A DNA stretch of 64,000 bases. It comes from an uncultured Pseudomonadota bacterium (GTDB taxonomy: Bacteria; Pseudomonadota; Alphaproteobacteria; Rs-D84). The position numbers and the translations under genes are program-made. The notes beneath the pieces were generated by a model. The model saw only the letters and a program-made list of their open reading frames with translations, was not told the DNA's origin and searched no databases. The stretch lies in NCBI GenBank assembly GCA_949296475.1, contig CASFOK010000001.1:84535-148534 (forward strand), written 5' to 3'. Of this stretch, positions 24,233 through 32,492 are shown one piece after another (the first letter of the stretch is position 1; every line of letters begins with the position of its first letter).

Positions 24233-25210
24233 ATGCGTGATAACTATAATCGGCTATACGAATTATATGATTTTGTAAATATGCTGCATAGTGCCAAGTT
24301 GGTTGGTATATCTTTTGATGATATTATGGGAACCTTTGGTTGGACACGTAAAACAACGGAACGCATGTTAAATGTTGTTGAAACAATATTTGGCGCATCG
24401 CTTCGTCGTGAATATATGGATGACGGCAGTCGCCGAAAACTGTATCGCTTGGTGTTGCCAGATTTTTCAAAATTACCACCCGATTTTATCAGTCAATCAG
24501 ATATAGTTGCTCTAAATACGGCTGCGAAGCTTATCAAAAATAATAAAGATGTTTCACAAAACTTGAAATCCATTACGACCAAACTTGAAAATATAAATGC
24601 GCGCGTTGCCAGTAATGCGGCCGATTTAACGGCTGTTACCGGGGCGGTGGCGGTATCGGGACCATATTTGACAGTTGATAAAGAAATATTATCAGAATTA
24701 CAACGTGCCATCCAAGAGTGCCATCAGGTTGAAATAGAATATAATGGGAAACGGGCGATAACTTGCCCATTGGGTTTTTTGTATGGAATTCGTAACAATT
24801 ACTTGGTTGCTGCAAATCAAAAATACATAAATAATCCGATAAAATACATTTTATCAGATATAAAGTCGGTGAAAATTACAGATAAAACTTTTGATGCGGA
24901 TTGTTTTGATATAAACAAATATGCGGCACGCTCTTTTGGTGTTTATACAGATACCAGGGATGGTTATGATGTTGAATGGTTGGTAAAAAAAGAAGCTGCC
25001 AAAGATGCCAAAAAATACGTGTTTCATCCCGGTCAGAAAATAACGGAAAATTCAGATGGAACTTTAACCATCCGTTTTCATACGGATGGATTGCGTGAAA
25101 TGGCGTGGCATTTATTTACTTGGGGTGGAATGATAAAACCAATCAAGCCATCAGAGTTGATATCAGAGTACAAAAACTGCATTCGTCTGGCATCAGAGTC
25201 TTTGGAATAA
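24233..25210 (+). CDS. WYL-domain transcription regulator
   Basis: This 325-residue protein has an N-terminal winged helix (about 1-75), a linker, a WYL-type domain (about 155-235, with CPLGFLYGIRNNYLVAAN, where the WYL triad reads NYL) and a C-terminal WCX-like extension. WYL regulators bind nucleic acid or nucleotide ligands and control many defence loci and DNA-damage responses. It lies 60 bases after the FtsK-ankyrin gene and 19 before the next gene, with a strong AAGGGAAGGA site. It probably regulates the cluster; whether it activates or represses is not visible. Confidence 0.85.
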   Translation: MRDNYNRLYELYDFVNMLHSAKLVGISFDDIMGTFGWTRKTTERMLNVVETIFGASLRREYMDDGSRRKLYRLVLPDFSKLPPDFISQSDIVALNTAAKLIKNNKDVSQNLKSITTKLENINARVASNAADLTAVTGAVAVSGPYLTVDKEILSELQRAIQECHQVEIEYNGKRAITCPLGFLYGIRNNYLVAANQKYINNPIKYILSDIKSVKITDKTFDADCFDINKYAARSFGVYTDTRDGYDVEWLVKKEAAKDAKKYVFHPGQKITENSDGTLTIRFHTDGLREMAWHLFTWGGMIKPIKPSELISEYKNCIRLASESLE

Positions 25211-25229
25211 AGAAAAAATAGGATTAACA

Positions 25230-26231
25230 ATGAATATAAAAAACGGAAGTAAAACTGCAATGTTCTTTGATTTGCTGGGGGTAAAGGAAACTTCTTTGTG
25301 CAAAGCATTTGCATTTACCCTGGCAAAAGAACCAACCGCATTTGGTGCGGTTATGTACAATGTGTTTGGCATAAAATATGCCAATTGGCAACATGATAAG
25401 TCAGAAATAAATTTAGAAACAAAACATAAAACTATCGGGCGTACAGATATAGAAATAAAATTTCCTAATTATCATATTATTATAGAAGTAAAGGTGGGCA
25501 AAAATTCGGTTGGTAAAGAACAGAACGAAAAATACAAAGATTGTTTTGATCTTGGTGCAACTAATAAAATATTATGCTTTATAACAGAAGGTTTATCACC
25601 AAATCGCAATTTAAAATTAAAAGATATTAACGTAATATATCGTTCTTGGACAGATATTGTTGAAGTATTAGGACGTATAGCAAAAAAGCCAGAGGGGCTT
25701 ATTAAAGAATTTTTATACTATTATGAAGGAGCGTACAAAATGCAACATATAAAAGAAGTTTTAGTTCAAGATTTGGGATTAAAATCAGAAATAGAAAGAT
25801 TTGAAAATAATCATGTTTATAAATGCAAACCACAGGTTGGGACACCGCTTTATTTCGCGCCATATTTTACAAAAAGTGCTGAAGGAAGTAGAAAAGACGG
25901 TATTTATTGTTTTGCAGAAGTTTGTGGTGTCGTTACAGGAAAAGCAAATGAAATACCAGAAGATTTATTAAAAGTATTTGCTAAAAAATACAGTGAGTCT
26001 AAACAAGAGCAAGAAGATATAATCCAAAAATGGAAAAAAGGTCTGAAGGGTTGCGATGATTCAGAAGAAAATAGTTATTATTTTTTAGGTGAGTTTGTAA
26101 ACTTTAATAAGCCATTTAGAAAAGACGGAGGAAATAAAACTGGACGTGGTAAAGGCTGGATTGCGGCCATGATTTCTAGAAATATATGTATACCGTTTAA
26201 AGAGTTTATTCGCAGAATGGACGTTAGATAG
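25230..26231 (+). CDS. PD-(D/E)XK nuclease-like protein
   Basis: This 333-residue protein carries a PD-(D/E)XK-type core: Asp73 in GRTDIEIKF, then the IIIEVKV strand with Glu86-Val-Lys88. A helical stretch follows at about 92-105, as in the fold. The N-terminal region (about 1-60) is helical. The C-terminal half (about 190-333) is a separate unrecognised domain with YFAPYFTKSAEG and YYFLGEFVNFNKPF. The fold occurs in restriction enzymes and in phage- or transposon-directed nucleases. It sits between the WYL regulator and the nuclease-ankyrin gene. Activity is inferred from the motif only. Confidence 0.72.
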   Translation: MNIKNGSKTAMFFDLLGVKETSLCKAFAFTLAKEPTAFGAVMYNVFGIKYANWQHDKSEINLETKHKTIGRTDIEIKFPNYHIIIEVKVGKNSVGKEQNEKYKDCFDLGATNKILCFITEGLSPNRNLKLKDINVIYRSWTDIVEVLGRIAKKPEGLIKEFLYYYEGAYKMQHIKEVLVQDLGLKSEIERFENNHVYKCKPQVGTPLYFAPYFTKSAEGSRKDGIYCFAEVCGVVTGKANEIPEDLLKVFAKKYSESKQEQEDIIQKWKKGLKGCDDSEENSYYFLGEFVNFNKPFRKDGGNKTGRGKGWIAAMISRNICIPFKEFIRRMDVR

Positions 26232-26288
26232 TCAAGCTTTTTGTTGAAGCTTTTTATCTTACAAAACGTATTATATGGAGAAAAAGAA

Positions 26289-28013
26289 ATGGAGAAAAGA
26301 AATACAGGATTACGCGCACTTTCAAGTAAATTTTTTGATGAATTTAAGCAGGAAAATGGGAAGTATAGGCAGCTGATAGAAGCCTTGCACTTATTACCAC
26401 AGTTCATGTTTTGTCTGCGAAAAGATAGGGTTATTATTTATTATAAATGTGATAAAGTATTAACAATCAGCGAAAAAGGGGAAATGCAACTAACGTTATC
26501 ACGAGTCAAAAAAGATTCTGTATTAGGTAATTTATTTAATAACGCCCTAGAAAATGCAGGACAAACAGTATCGTTGGATCAGATAGATAAAACTTTTAAT
26601 ACAAAAGATAAATCAGAATGGTCAAAACTTTTGTTGTCAATGTCTGCTTATATTGATGAATATAACGCAGGGAAAGAAGGTGTAGAAAAAGAAATTCAGC
26701 AAAGAATTGTTTTGGAAAATAATTTACTGGGAAAGGCAGAAACCACGGATTATTACATTTTTGATACAGAGTATACTGCAAAGACAAACCAAAAAGATAT
26801 TGTAAATAACGGAAAATTTGATGCCGTAGCCGTACACTACTCTACAAGTTGTGATTCGCCACAATTAGCATTTATAGAAGTAAAAGCAGGGAATAATGCG
26901 GTTTCCGATAAGAAAACTGACAAGGTCAAAACGTCTGGGGTTTATGACCACTGGTTTGATATTATAAAATTCAACAACTTTTCGGACGACTTTTTCTCTG
27001 ATAAATTTACAATGGTTCAACAGTTAAAGGATTTAGGCTTTTTGAAATTTGATAACAAAACAAAATCTTGTTTTGATAAATGCAGTAATAACAAAATTCA
27101 AATGGTTTTCATTTTATCTAATTATGAGCAATCTGGTCAGGAATTGATAAAGGAACTGGAAGATATTGAAAAGGCTCAAAATGGTAATTTTAGAAAAAAT
27201 AAATTTTCTGAAAAAGAGTTGGAAGAATTTAAAAAACGCGCCAAGCATATAGATTTAAGGTTTGCTACTTCGTCTTTTATGGGGTATGGCCTATATGATG
27301 AATGTATGCTGACTTTAAGTGAGTTTAAAAATCTATTAAAAAATAAAGAGCAAAAGAGTGTAAAAAACGATTTGAAAGCATTTATTGAAGCGCAAGATGT
27401 GGATGCCGTAAAAGCATATCTTAAAAATACGCCAAAGTCTGTTGTAATGGCAAAGGATTCTGATGGTCGTAATGCTTTATATTATGCCATATTTAAACAT
27501 AATCCAGAAATACTTAACACATTGTTTGATTATGGTTTTAATCCGTATGATATAGATGATAAAACAGGTGCAACCGCATTGCATCTGGCTGCTGCCGAAG
27601 CAAATTTTTATTTAGCTTTGTATCTGATAATAAACGCTAAAATGGATGTTAATGTTCTTGATAAAGAGGGGCATAATCCATTATATTATGCATTGATGTT
27701 TTTGAATAAGAGCAGAAATTCAAAGCAATTTTCTATGTGTCTAGAACATTTGGATTTGGCATGGTTGTTGGCTGGCAACGGCTGCAAATTTAAAGATGAT
27801 ATGACGGATTTTTGGGTGGAGTTAGAAGCCTTTGGAAAGTTTTTATTAGGTTGTATCCAGAAAGATATAAGAGAGCTAAAAACAGACAATTCAGAAATGA
27901 AGTTACGCTTTATAACGTTCTTAAAAGATGTTCTGGATTATTGTAATTTGTTCTGGAATGATGTTTGCTATGGGGTTCCAGAAGAGTTAGACCGGATAGA
28001 TACAAAGTCGTAA
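26289..28013 (+). CDS. PD-(D/E)XK nuclease-like protein with ankyrin repeats
   Basis: This 574-residue protein has an N-terminal region of unknown fold (1-145). A PD-(D/E)XK-type core follows, with Asp178 (GKFDAVAV) and Glu197-Val-Lys199 (LAFIEVKAG). A helical stretch then leads to ankyrin-like repeats at about 365-500 (DVDAVKAYLKNTPKSV, DGRNALYYAIFKHNPEIL, TGATALHLAAAEANF, GHNPLYYALMFL). The ankyrin part recalls that of the FtsK-ankyrin protein four genes upstream in the run. The start at 26289 follows GGAG at 8 bases. This may be an effector nuclease positioned through ankyrin contacts (inference). Confidence 0.7.
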   Translation: MEKRNTGLRALSSKFFDEFKQENGKYRQLIEALHLLPQFMFCLRKDRVIIYYKCDKVLTISEKGEMQLTLSRVKKDSVLGNLFNNALENAGQTVSLDQIDKTFNTKDKSEWSKLLLSMSAYIDEYNAGKEGVEKEIQQRIVLENNLLGKAETTDYYIFDTEYTAKTNQKDIVNNGKFDAVAVHYSTSCDSPQLAFIEVKAGNNAVSDKKTDKVKTSGVYDHWFDIIKFNNFSDDFFSDKFTMVQQLKDLGFLKFDNKTKSCFDKCSNNKIQMVFILSNYEQSGQELIKELEDIEKAQNGNFRKNKFSEKELEEFKKRAKHIDLRFATSSFMGYGLYDECMLTLSEFKNLLKNKEQKSVKNDLKAFIEAQDVDAVKAYLKNTPKSVVMAKDSDGRNALYYAIFKHNPEILNTLFDYGFNPYDIDDKTGATALHLAAAEANFYLALYLIINAKMDVNVLDKEGHNPLYYALMFLNKSRNSKQFSMCLEHLDLAWLLAGNGCKFKDDMTDFWVELEAFGKFLLGCIQKDIRELKTDNSEMKLRFITFLKDVLDYCNLFWNDVCYGVPEELDRIDTKS

Positions 28014-28304
28014 AAATACATATTGATGTATATGCGTCCAAATTTGGGGTATATACTATTTATATTAACATCAGATGCAAATCAAATATGTATAATTAAA
28101 AGTTTACTTTTGTTTGTCTATTTGGTATGTATTCTTATAGTGGTTATATGAATAAGGGTGACAACCATCTATGCCACCGAAACGTAATAAGTGGTGCAGC
28201 TTTATCTGCATTGGGGCGCATACAGCCCAAGCTGATTGCCGTATTGCCTCGTCATCAATCATAAAGGGTACGTTAAGCCCCTGCTTTCTTAAAAAGGAGT
28301 TTTT
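28014..28304 (+). other. Long intergenic leader with possible RNA structure
   Basis: These 291 bases split the gene run into two parts. The first 130 are A/T-rich and may hold a promoter. From about 28155 the base composition rises in G/C and pairing is possible: CCAC (28173-28176) / GTGG (28191-28194), GCAG / CTGC near 28197-28211, and longer-range GGGGC (about 28214) with GCCCC near 28278, and AACGTA with TACGTT. It ends in AAAAAGGAG before the ATG at 28305. It may be a structured 5' leader, a cis-acting RNA or a separate ncRNA. Confidence 0.4.
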
Positions 28305-29021
28305 ATGTACAAGAAATACACACGTCAGGAAACACTAGACAAATTAGAGGCAATAAAAAAAGAAGGTAAGGGAGCTTCTTCTGTTTATCAAAAGGGTTTT
28401 ATCAATTGGTTAGGTAAATCCATGGATAAAAGCAATTCAGAATATTATTCAGAAATTATATCAGATTGGTTATTACGTAATATAGATATATTAACTGGTA
28501 ATCATATAAATCAAGTAAACAGGGAGAATTATAAAGAATTTCATCCGGAACTAGATGAAAACACACCTGAAACAAATCGTGAAGAAGACAGAATCGCAAA
28601 AGAAATACATAAAGAAAAGTTTTACAAAGAACTTGGTGAAGTTTTTGATTATCAGGTACCTTTAAAAAATACAAACAAAGATACTGGTGTAGGTAAGATA
28701 GACCTGGTTGCATTCAATAAAAACGAAAACAATGTGTATTTATTGGAGTTAAAAAGGCGGGATAGCAAAGAAACTTTATTGCGCTGTGTTTTGGAAATAT
28801 ATACATATTGGAAGCAACTTAATAAGGATAACTTTAAAAAAAGTTTCGATTTCTTGCCATTAGATGCAAATATAATTCCTGCGGTATTAATTTTTAAAGA
28901 TAGTATACAATATAAGCATTATGAATCAGAACATCCAAAGACAAGAAAACTTATGAAACTCTTGGGAATACAAACATTTGTTGTGAAGCAAGCAAAGTAC
29001 ACAATAGTTAAAGAGGATTAA
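28305..29021 (+). CDS. PD-(D/E)XK nuclease-like protein, third of the cluster
   Basis: This 238-residue protein has a helical N-terminal part (about 1-105) and a compact PD-(D/E)XK-type core with Asp133 (VGKIDLVAF) and Glu148-Leu-Lys150 (VYLLELKR). RDSKETLLRCVLEIYTYW continues as the following helix. It is not fused to another domain. A strong AAAGGAG site precedes it, and it starts the second part of the run, 1 base before the next gene. It may be a nuclease, or a catalytically inert relative used for DNA binding; D, E and K are all present, which favours activity. Confidence 0.7.
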   Translation: MYKKYTRQETLDKLEAIKKEGKGASSVYQKGFINWLGKSMDKSNSEYYSEIISDWLLRNIDILTGNHINQVNRENYKEFHPELDENTPETNREEDRIAKEIHKEKFYKELGEVFDYQVPLKNTNKDTGVGKIDLVAFNKNENNVYLLELKRRDSKETLLRCVLEIYTYWKQLNKDNFKKSFDFLPLDANIIPAVLIFKDSIQYKHYESEHPKTRKLMKLLGIQTFVVKQAKYTIVKED

Positions 29022-29022
29022 T

Positions 29023-29319
29023 ATGCGTACAAATAAAATAATTGTTGATAATATGGGCAACGTTTTTGCGCCTGTCGGTCGTGTTTCTGGCGGGTATGTG
29101 TATGACGACAGGGAAAGAGTTATCGGCAGATATGTTGATGACAGGGTTGAATCTGTAAACAGACATATAATAGGTTTTGCAGCAGGTGGGGCGATTATGA
29201 ATCCCGCAGGAAAGCAAGTCGCAAGATTAAATAATCGTTATGAAATAGAAAGTAGTAAAACATTGCGACCAGGTGAATATGCTGCTGTTTATAATTTTTT
29301 CTTTAAGGAGATAAAGTAA
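29023..29319 (+). CDS. Small hypothetical protein
   Basis: This 98-residue protein is beta-rich and not recognised. It has paired Gly/Asp turns (SGGYVYDDRERVIGRYVDDRV), reminiscent of short WG- or RHS-like strand-turn units, and a small hydrophobic Gly-rich patch (HIIGFAAGGAIMNP). It has no signal peptide. The gene begins 1 base after the nuclease-like gene and ends exactly where the next begins, so it is a co-translated member of the run. Possible adaptor, immunity or antitoxin-like partner; no evidence decides. Confidence 0.55.
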   Translation: MRTNKIIVDNMGNVFAPVGRVSGGYVYDDRERVIGRYVDDRVESVNRHIIGFAAGGAIMNPAGKQVARLNNRYEIESSKTLRPGEYAAVYNFFFKEIK

Positions 29320-29562
29320 ATGGGGCGTAAAGTAAAATTACCAAATGGGGGCACTGTAGAGTGCGAAAGTTATCTTGTCCCAACGGTTCATTGTTGTGCA
29401 ACATGTAGGTTCTGGAATGGATGTCGAATTATAGAAATGAACGGCAGCCATGTATTGGGTGTAGGTTTTGATAAAAGACAAAGTCTTGGGGCGTGTGGTG
29501 CAAAAAACAATGCTAGGGTTCCTGCGCGTTCGTCTTGTCCAAAATGGGTTGGGTTAAGGTAA
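29320..29562 (+). CDS. Small Cys-rich protein, probable metal binder
   Basis: This 80-residue protein has CCATCRFWNGCR (about 27-38), then GACGAKN (about 59-65) and SCPKW (about 73-77). The pattern of five to six cysteines in a short chain suggests a zinc-knuckle or an Fe-S cluster. CxxCxxW-like spacing is common in small nucleic-acid-binding proteins. GGAG lies 11 bases upstream, inside the end of the preceding gene, and start and stop abut (TAAATG). Not recognised as a known family. Confidence 0.55.
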   Translation: MGRKVKLPNGGTVECESYLVPTVHCCATCRFWNGCRIIEMNGSHVLGVGFDKRQSLGACGAKNNARVPARSSCPKWVGLR

Positions 29563-29575
29563 ATCAGGTGTGGAA

Positions 29576-30823
29576 ATGAAAATCTGTATATATCGTGGAA
29601 CAAATGAAATAGGTGGAAATTGTGTAGAAGTTGCAACAGATGTAACTCGTGTTTTATTCGATTTTGGGTTGCCTTTATCTTCGATGGAAGAAGAAGGTAA
29701 AAGTCTAACTGATTATAAAGTAAATTGTTCGGGTATATATGCAGACGAAGAACCTTCTGTAAATGCTATTTTTATAACGCATAATCATCCAGACCATTAC
29801 GGAATGCTTCCTTTAATTAACCCCAAAATTCCTGTATACATGTCAAAAACTTTACATGAAATACTGATAAAAATACAACCTTTATTGCCTGGAAATTTTG
29901 ATATATCGCATTTGGATATTCGTGATGTTGATTCAGGCGAAAGTATAAAAATAGGAGATTTAATTATAACGGTACATCCCGTAGACCATGCACCAGCTGC
30001 GTGTGCTTATGAAATTTCTAACGGGAAGAAAAGAGTATTGTATACGGGGGATATTCGTTTTCATTCAAATCAAAATTGGAAGTCATGGAAATTAGCGGAT
30101 AAGGCAAAGAATCCAGATTGTCTGATTATGGAAGGAACGCGGTTATCGCGTAGCGAAGCAACAGAAAAGTATCCGACCGAAGACGCTGTTTATAAAAAAC
30201 TGATAAATGTCTTACAAGATTCTAAAAAGATTGCGTTTATAAGTATGTCATCACAAAACTTGGACAGATTGGTTTCTGTTATCAAGGCATGTTTAGTTAC
30301 AGAACGAATTTTTGTGATAGATCCATACACTGCGGCTTTGTTAGACATTTTTCACGAACTATCTGCCAAGGTGCCTACTGTTGAAATGTTGCAGCATGTC
30401 AGAATTTATTATGGCGGAAATCCAAGTATGTCATCAAAACTGATTGATAAGGGTATGTTTTATACGCATAAGTCCAAGAAAATAACTATACAAGAAATAG
30501 AAGAAAACCCAGAAAAGTATATTGTTAAGTATAATAGTACGTTGGTAAAAGCGTTATTAAAAAATTGTGTCAAAGACTACGATTTTATTTACTCTATGTG
30601 GCATGGTTATTTAGCAAGAAGTAAAACATGGGACTTGTACAAAGAACATTTAATAGAAGTGCATACATCCGGTCATGCACAAGTATCTGATTTGCAAGAG
30701 TTTGTTAAGAAAATTTCGCCAACAAAAATTATACCAATCCATACAGAATGTAAAACTGATTACGCAGATGTTTTTTCTATACCGATATCGGTTTTAAATG
30801 ATAATGAAATGATAGAAATATAA
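29576..30823 (+). CDS. Metallo-beta-lactamase fold protein, RNase J/beta-CASP-like
   Basis: This 415-residue protein begins with the metallo-beta-lactamase fold. It shows motif 2 HNHPDH (69-74), a later HPVDHAP, YTGDIRFH (motif 4 Asp), and near the C-terminus HTSGHA and IPIHTE. These resemble RNase J and beta-CASP nucleases, where HVSGHA and PVHGE are typical. A beta-CASP-like insertion of about 150 residues lies between. RNase J is normally about 550 residues with a C-terminal domain, absent here. It is likely a dedicated RNA or DNA nuclease of the cluster. A GTG at 29570 is an alternative start. Zinc ligands appear complete. Confidence 0.75.
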   Translation: MKICIYRGTNEIGGNCVEVATDVTRVLFDFGLPLSSMEEEGKSLTDYKVNCSGIYADEEPSVNAIFITHNHPDHYGMLPLINPKIPVYMSKTLHEILIKIQPLLPGNFDISHLDIRDVDSGESIKIGDLIITVHPVDHAPAACAYEISNGKKRVLYTGDIRFHSNQNWKSWKLADKAKNPDCLIMEGTRLSRSEATEKYPTEDAVYKKLINVLQDSKKIAFISMSSQNLDRLVSVIKACLVTERIFVIDPYTAALLDIFHELSAKVPTVEMLQHVRIYYGGNPSMSSKLIDKGMFYTHKSKKITIQEIEENPEKYIVKYNSTLVKALLKNCVKDYDFIYSMWHGYLARSKTWDLYKEHLIEVHTSGHAQVSDLQEFVKKISPTKIIPIHTECKTDYADVFSIPISVLNDNEMIEI

Positions 30824-30850
30824 ATACAAGATAAAAGAAAGGAGTAATCT

Positions 30851-31849
30851 ATGCCACTGACCAAGGAACAACAAATTGTCGCAGATTTTTACGAAACAGC
30901 AGGTGCTGGACTAAGGTGGCATCTGGTAGATATTATAGATGGACCAATGGTACACAATTTTATCTTAAAGCCCGCTCCACAATCAAAAGCAAGAACAATT
31001 ATCAAGACCATATACGACAATAATTATATGTTTTCATACGGAAATCAGCAAATAATAGTGCAGGTTCCAAAAGAAACAAGGCAAATGATATTTTTGGAAA
31101 ATCTGTTGAAATCAAAGGAATTCAAAAATACAGATGCTATACTGCCAATTATTCTGGGCACGGATACCTTTGGAAATATAACGATAAAAGATTTAAGGGA
31201 AATACCGCATGTTCTTGTGGCAGGCCGGACAGGCAGTGGTAAATCAGTGTTTTTGAATTGTGTGCTAAAATCATTAAAGACTGCGATGCCAGCTTCAGAA
31301 TGTAAATTCATAATCATAGACCCCAAGGGTACAGATTATGATATATGGGAATCTGATAAACATTTGGTGTGTCCGATTGTTAAATTGGACGCAAAGTTGG
31401 CTGTTCAGAAACTGCGCGAAGTATCAGAACTTATAAAAGAAAGACACCAAAAACTCCAAGACAGGAAAGTTAAAAATATTGAAGAATATAAGAAAAAAAC
31501 AAAGAACATCGATATGCCTTATGTTGTTGTTGTAATAGATGAGTTTGCCGATTTAATGACTGTCGCCCGCAAAGAAGTTGAATCATGTGTTCAATATATT
31601 GCCCAGAAATCGCGTGCTGTTGGCGTTCATTTGATAATAGGAACTCAGCATTATAACAGCAAAACATTGCCGGGGATAATAAAGGCAATTCTGCCAACAA
31701 GAATTGCGTTTCATACACGCACATCTGCGGAATCAAGACAAATACTGGGTGAACGTGGCGCAGAAAACTTACTGCCCTGTGCGGATATGTTGTTCAGTGA
31801 TGCAGGACGTGCACCAGTTCGCATTCATACGGCATACATAGAATGCTAG
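30851..31849 (+). CDS. Second soluble FtsK/SpoIIIE-like ATPase
   Basis: This 332-residue protein is the bare FtsK motor: an N-terminal FtsK-type domain (1-115), Walker A GRTGSGKS (125-132), Walker B VVVVIDEF (225-232), and the C-terminal FtsK segment SRQILGERGAENLL...DMLF (about 295-316). It lacks membrane segments and the gamma DNA-reading domain. It is closer to canonical FtsK than the ankyrin fusion at 22751 and ends the gene run 27 bases after the metallo-beta-lactamase gene. A hexameric DNA translocase feeding the cluster nucleases is a reasonable model. Its 3' end overlaps a convergent HNH pseudogene by 56 bases. Confidence 0.85.
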   Translation: MPLTKEQQIVADFYETAGAGLRWHLVDIIDGPMVHNFILKPAPQSKARTIIKTIYDNNYMFSYGNQQIIVQVPKETRQMIFLENLLKSKEFKNTDAILPIILGTDTFGNITIKDLREIPHVLVAGRTGSGKSVFLNCVLKSLKTAMPASECKFIIIDPKGTDYDIWESDKHLVCPIVKLDAKLAVQKLREVSELIKERHQKLQDRKVKNIEEYKKKTKNIDMPYVVVVIDEFADLMTVARKEVESCVQYIAQKSRAVGVHLIIGTQHYNSKTLPGIIKAILPTRIAFHTRTSAESRQILGERGAENLLPCADMLFSDAGRAPVRIHTAYIEC

Positions 31850-32411
31850 TTATTGGAAAAGCTGGTGCGTTATTTATCAGCCTGCATAATTTTCCGTTTT
31901 CAATATCAAAGGTATTATTTGGGTGTGTTATTGGATGGTCAGATTTAACAAGCCATACTAAATTCGGAACGCTGTTGTTATTTGCATTATTGTCTTTGTG
32001 ATGAACGACCCAAGTTTCAGCATTCGATTCTTTTCCTAAATAGCTATTCAAAGAATCTTCACTTCTGTGTGGATTTTCCTCTATGTCTTCTGTGGTATAA
32101 ATAAAACACTCGTTTTTGAAAGTTTAGGCAACAATGCGATGAACTTGCAAATGTCTGTTATTTATAACAACTTCCAACAAACAACTGGGGCTCAGTTTTG
32201 TTGGTAAGGCATATTTTGAATATTCTTCAGCTGTCAAATTTCTGCTTGGATTTATGGCTATTCCTGGGGTATGAAGAATCGTTCCACTGATGCCAACATA
32301 AATATCAGGCAGTTTTTCCCTATGCAAAATTGCTCCTCGCCAATGTTCGGTTGTTCCCTTGAACTGAAATTCATTTTGCAAACTTTTAAAAGTATCTGTG
32401 TTTAGTGCCAT
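31794..32411 (-). pseudogene. HNH homing-type endonuclease gene broken by a nonsense codon
   Basis: The first frame (32411 to 32124) ends at TAA right after LQVHRIVA. The same frame then continues without shift as TFKNECFIYTTEDIEEN ... WVVHHKDNNANNNSVPNLVWL to 31794. VHR(I/L)VAxTF followed by HHKDNNxxNNxxxNL is the typical order in NUMOD4/HNH endonucleases, where Gln commonly follows VA; a CAA to TAA change explains the stop. The product may be made as a fragment from the first part, but the HNH core lies after the stop. Convergent overlap with the FtsK-like gene. Confidence 0.75.
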
Positions 32412-32492
32412 ATAAAACCACCTTGGATGTATTTAAAACCTGAACCTTTAAGATTATATTTATAGTCATACTTTTATTCCGAAACATAAGTA

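Noticed and set aside
28150-28304. A hammerhead-type ribozyme in the leader (CGAAACGT seen)
   Set aside because: The partner core CTGANGA is missing in either direction at a usable distance.
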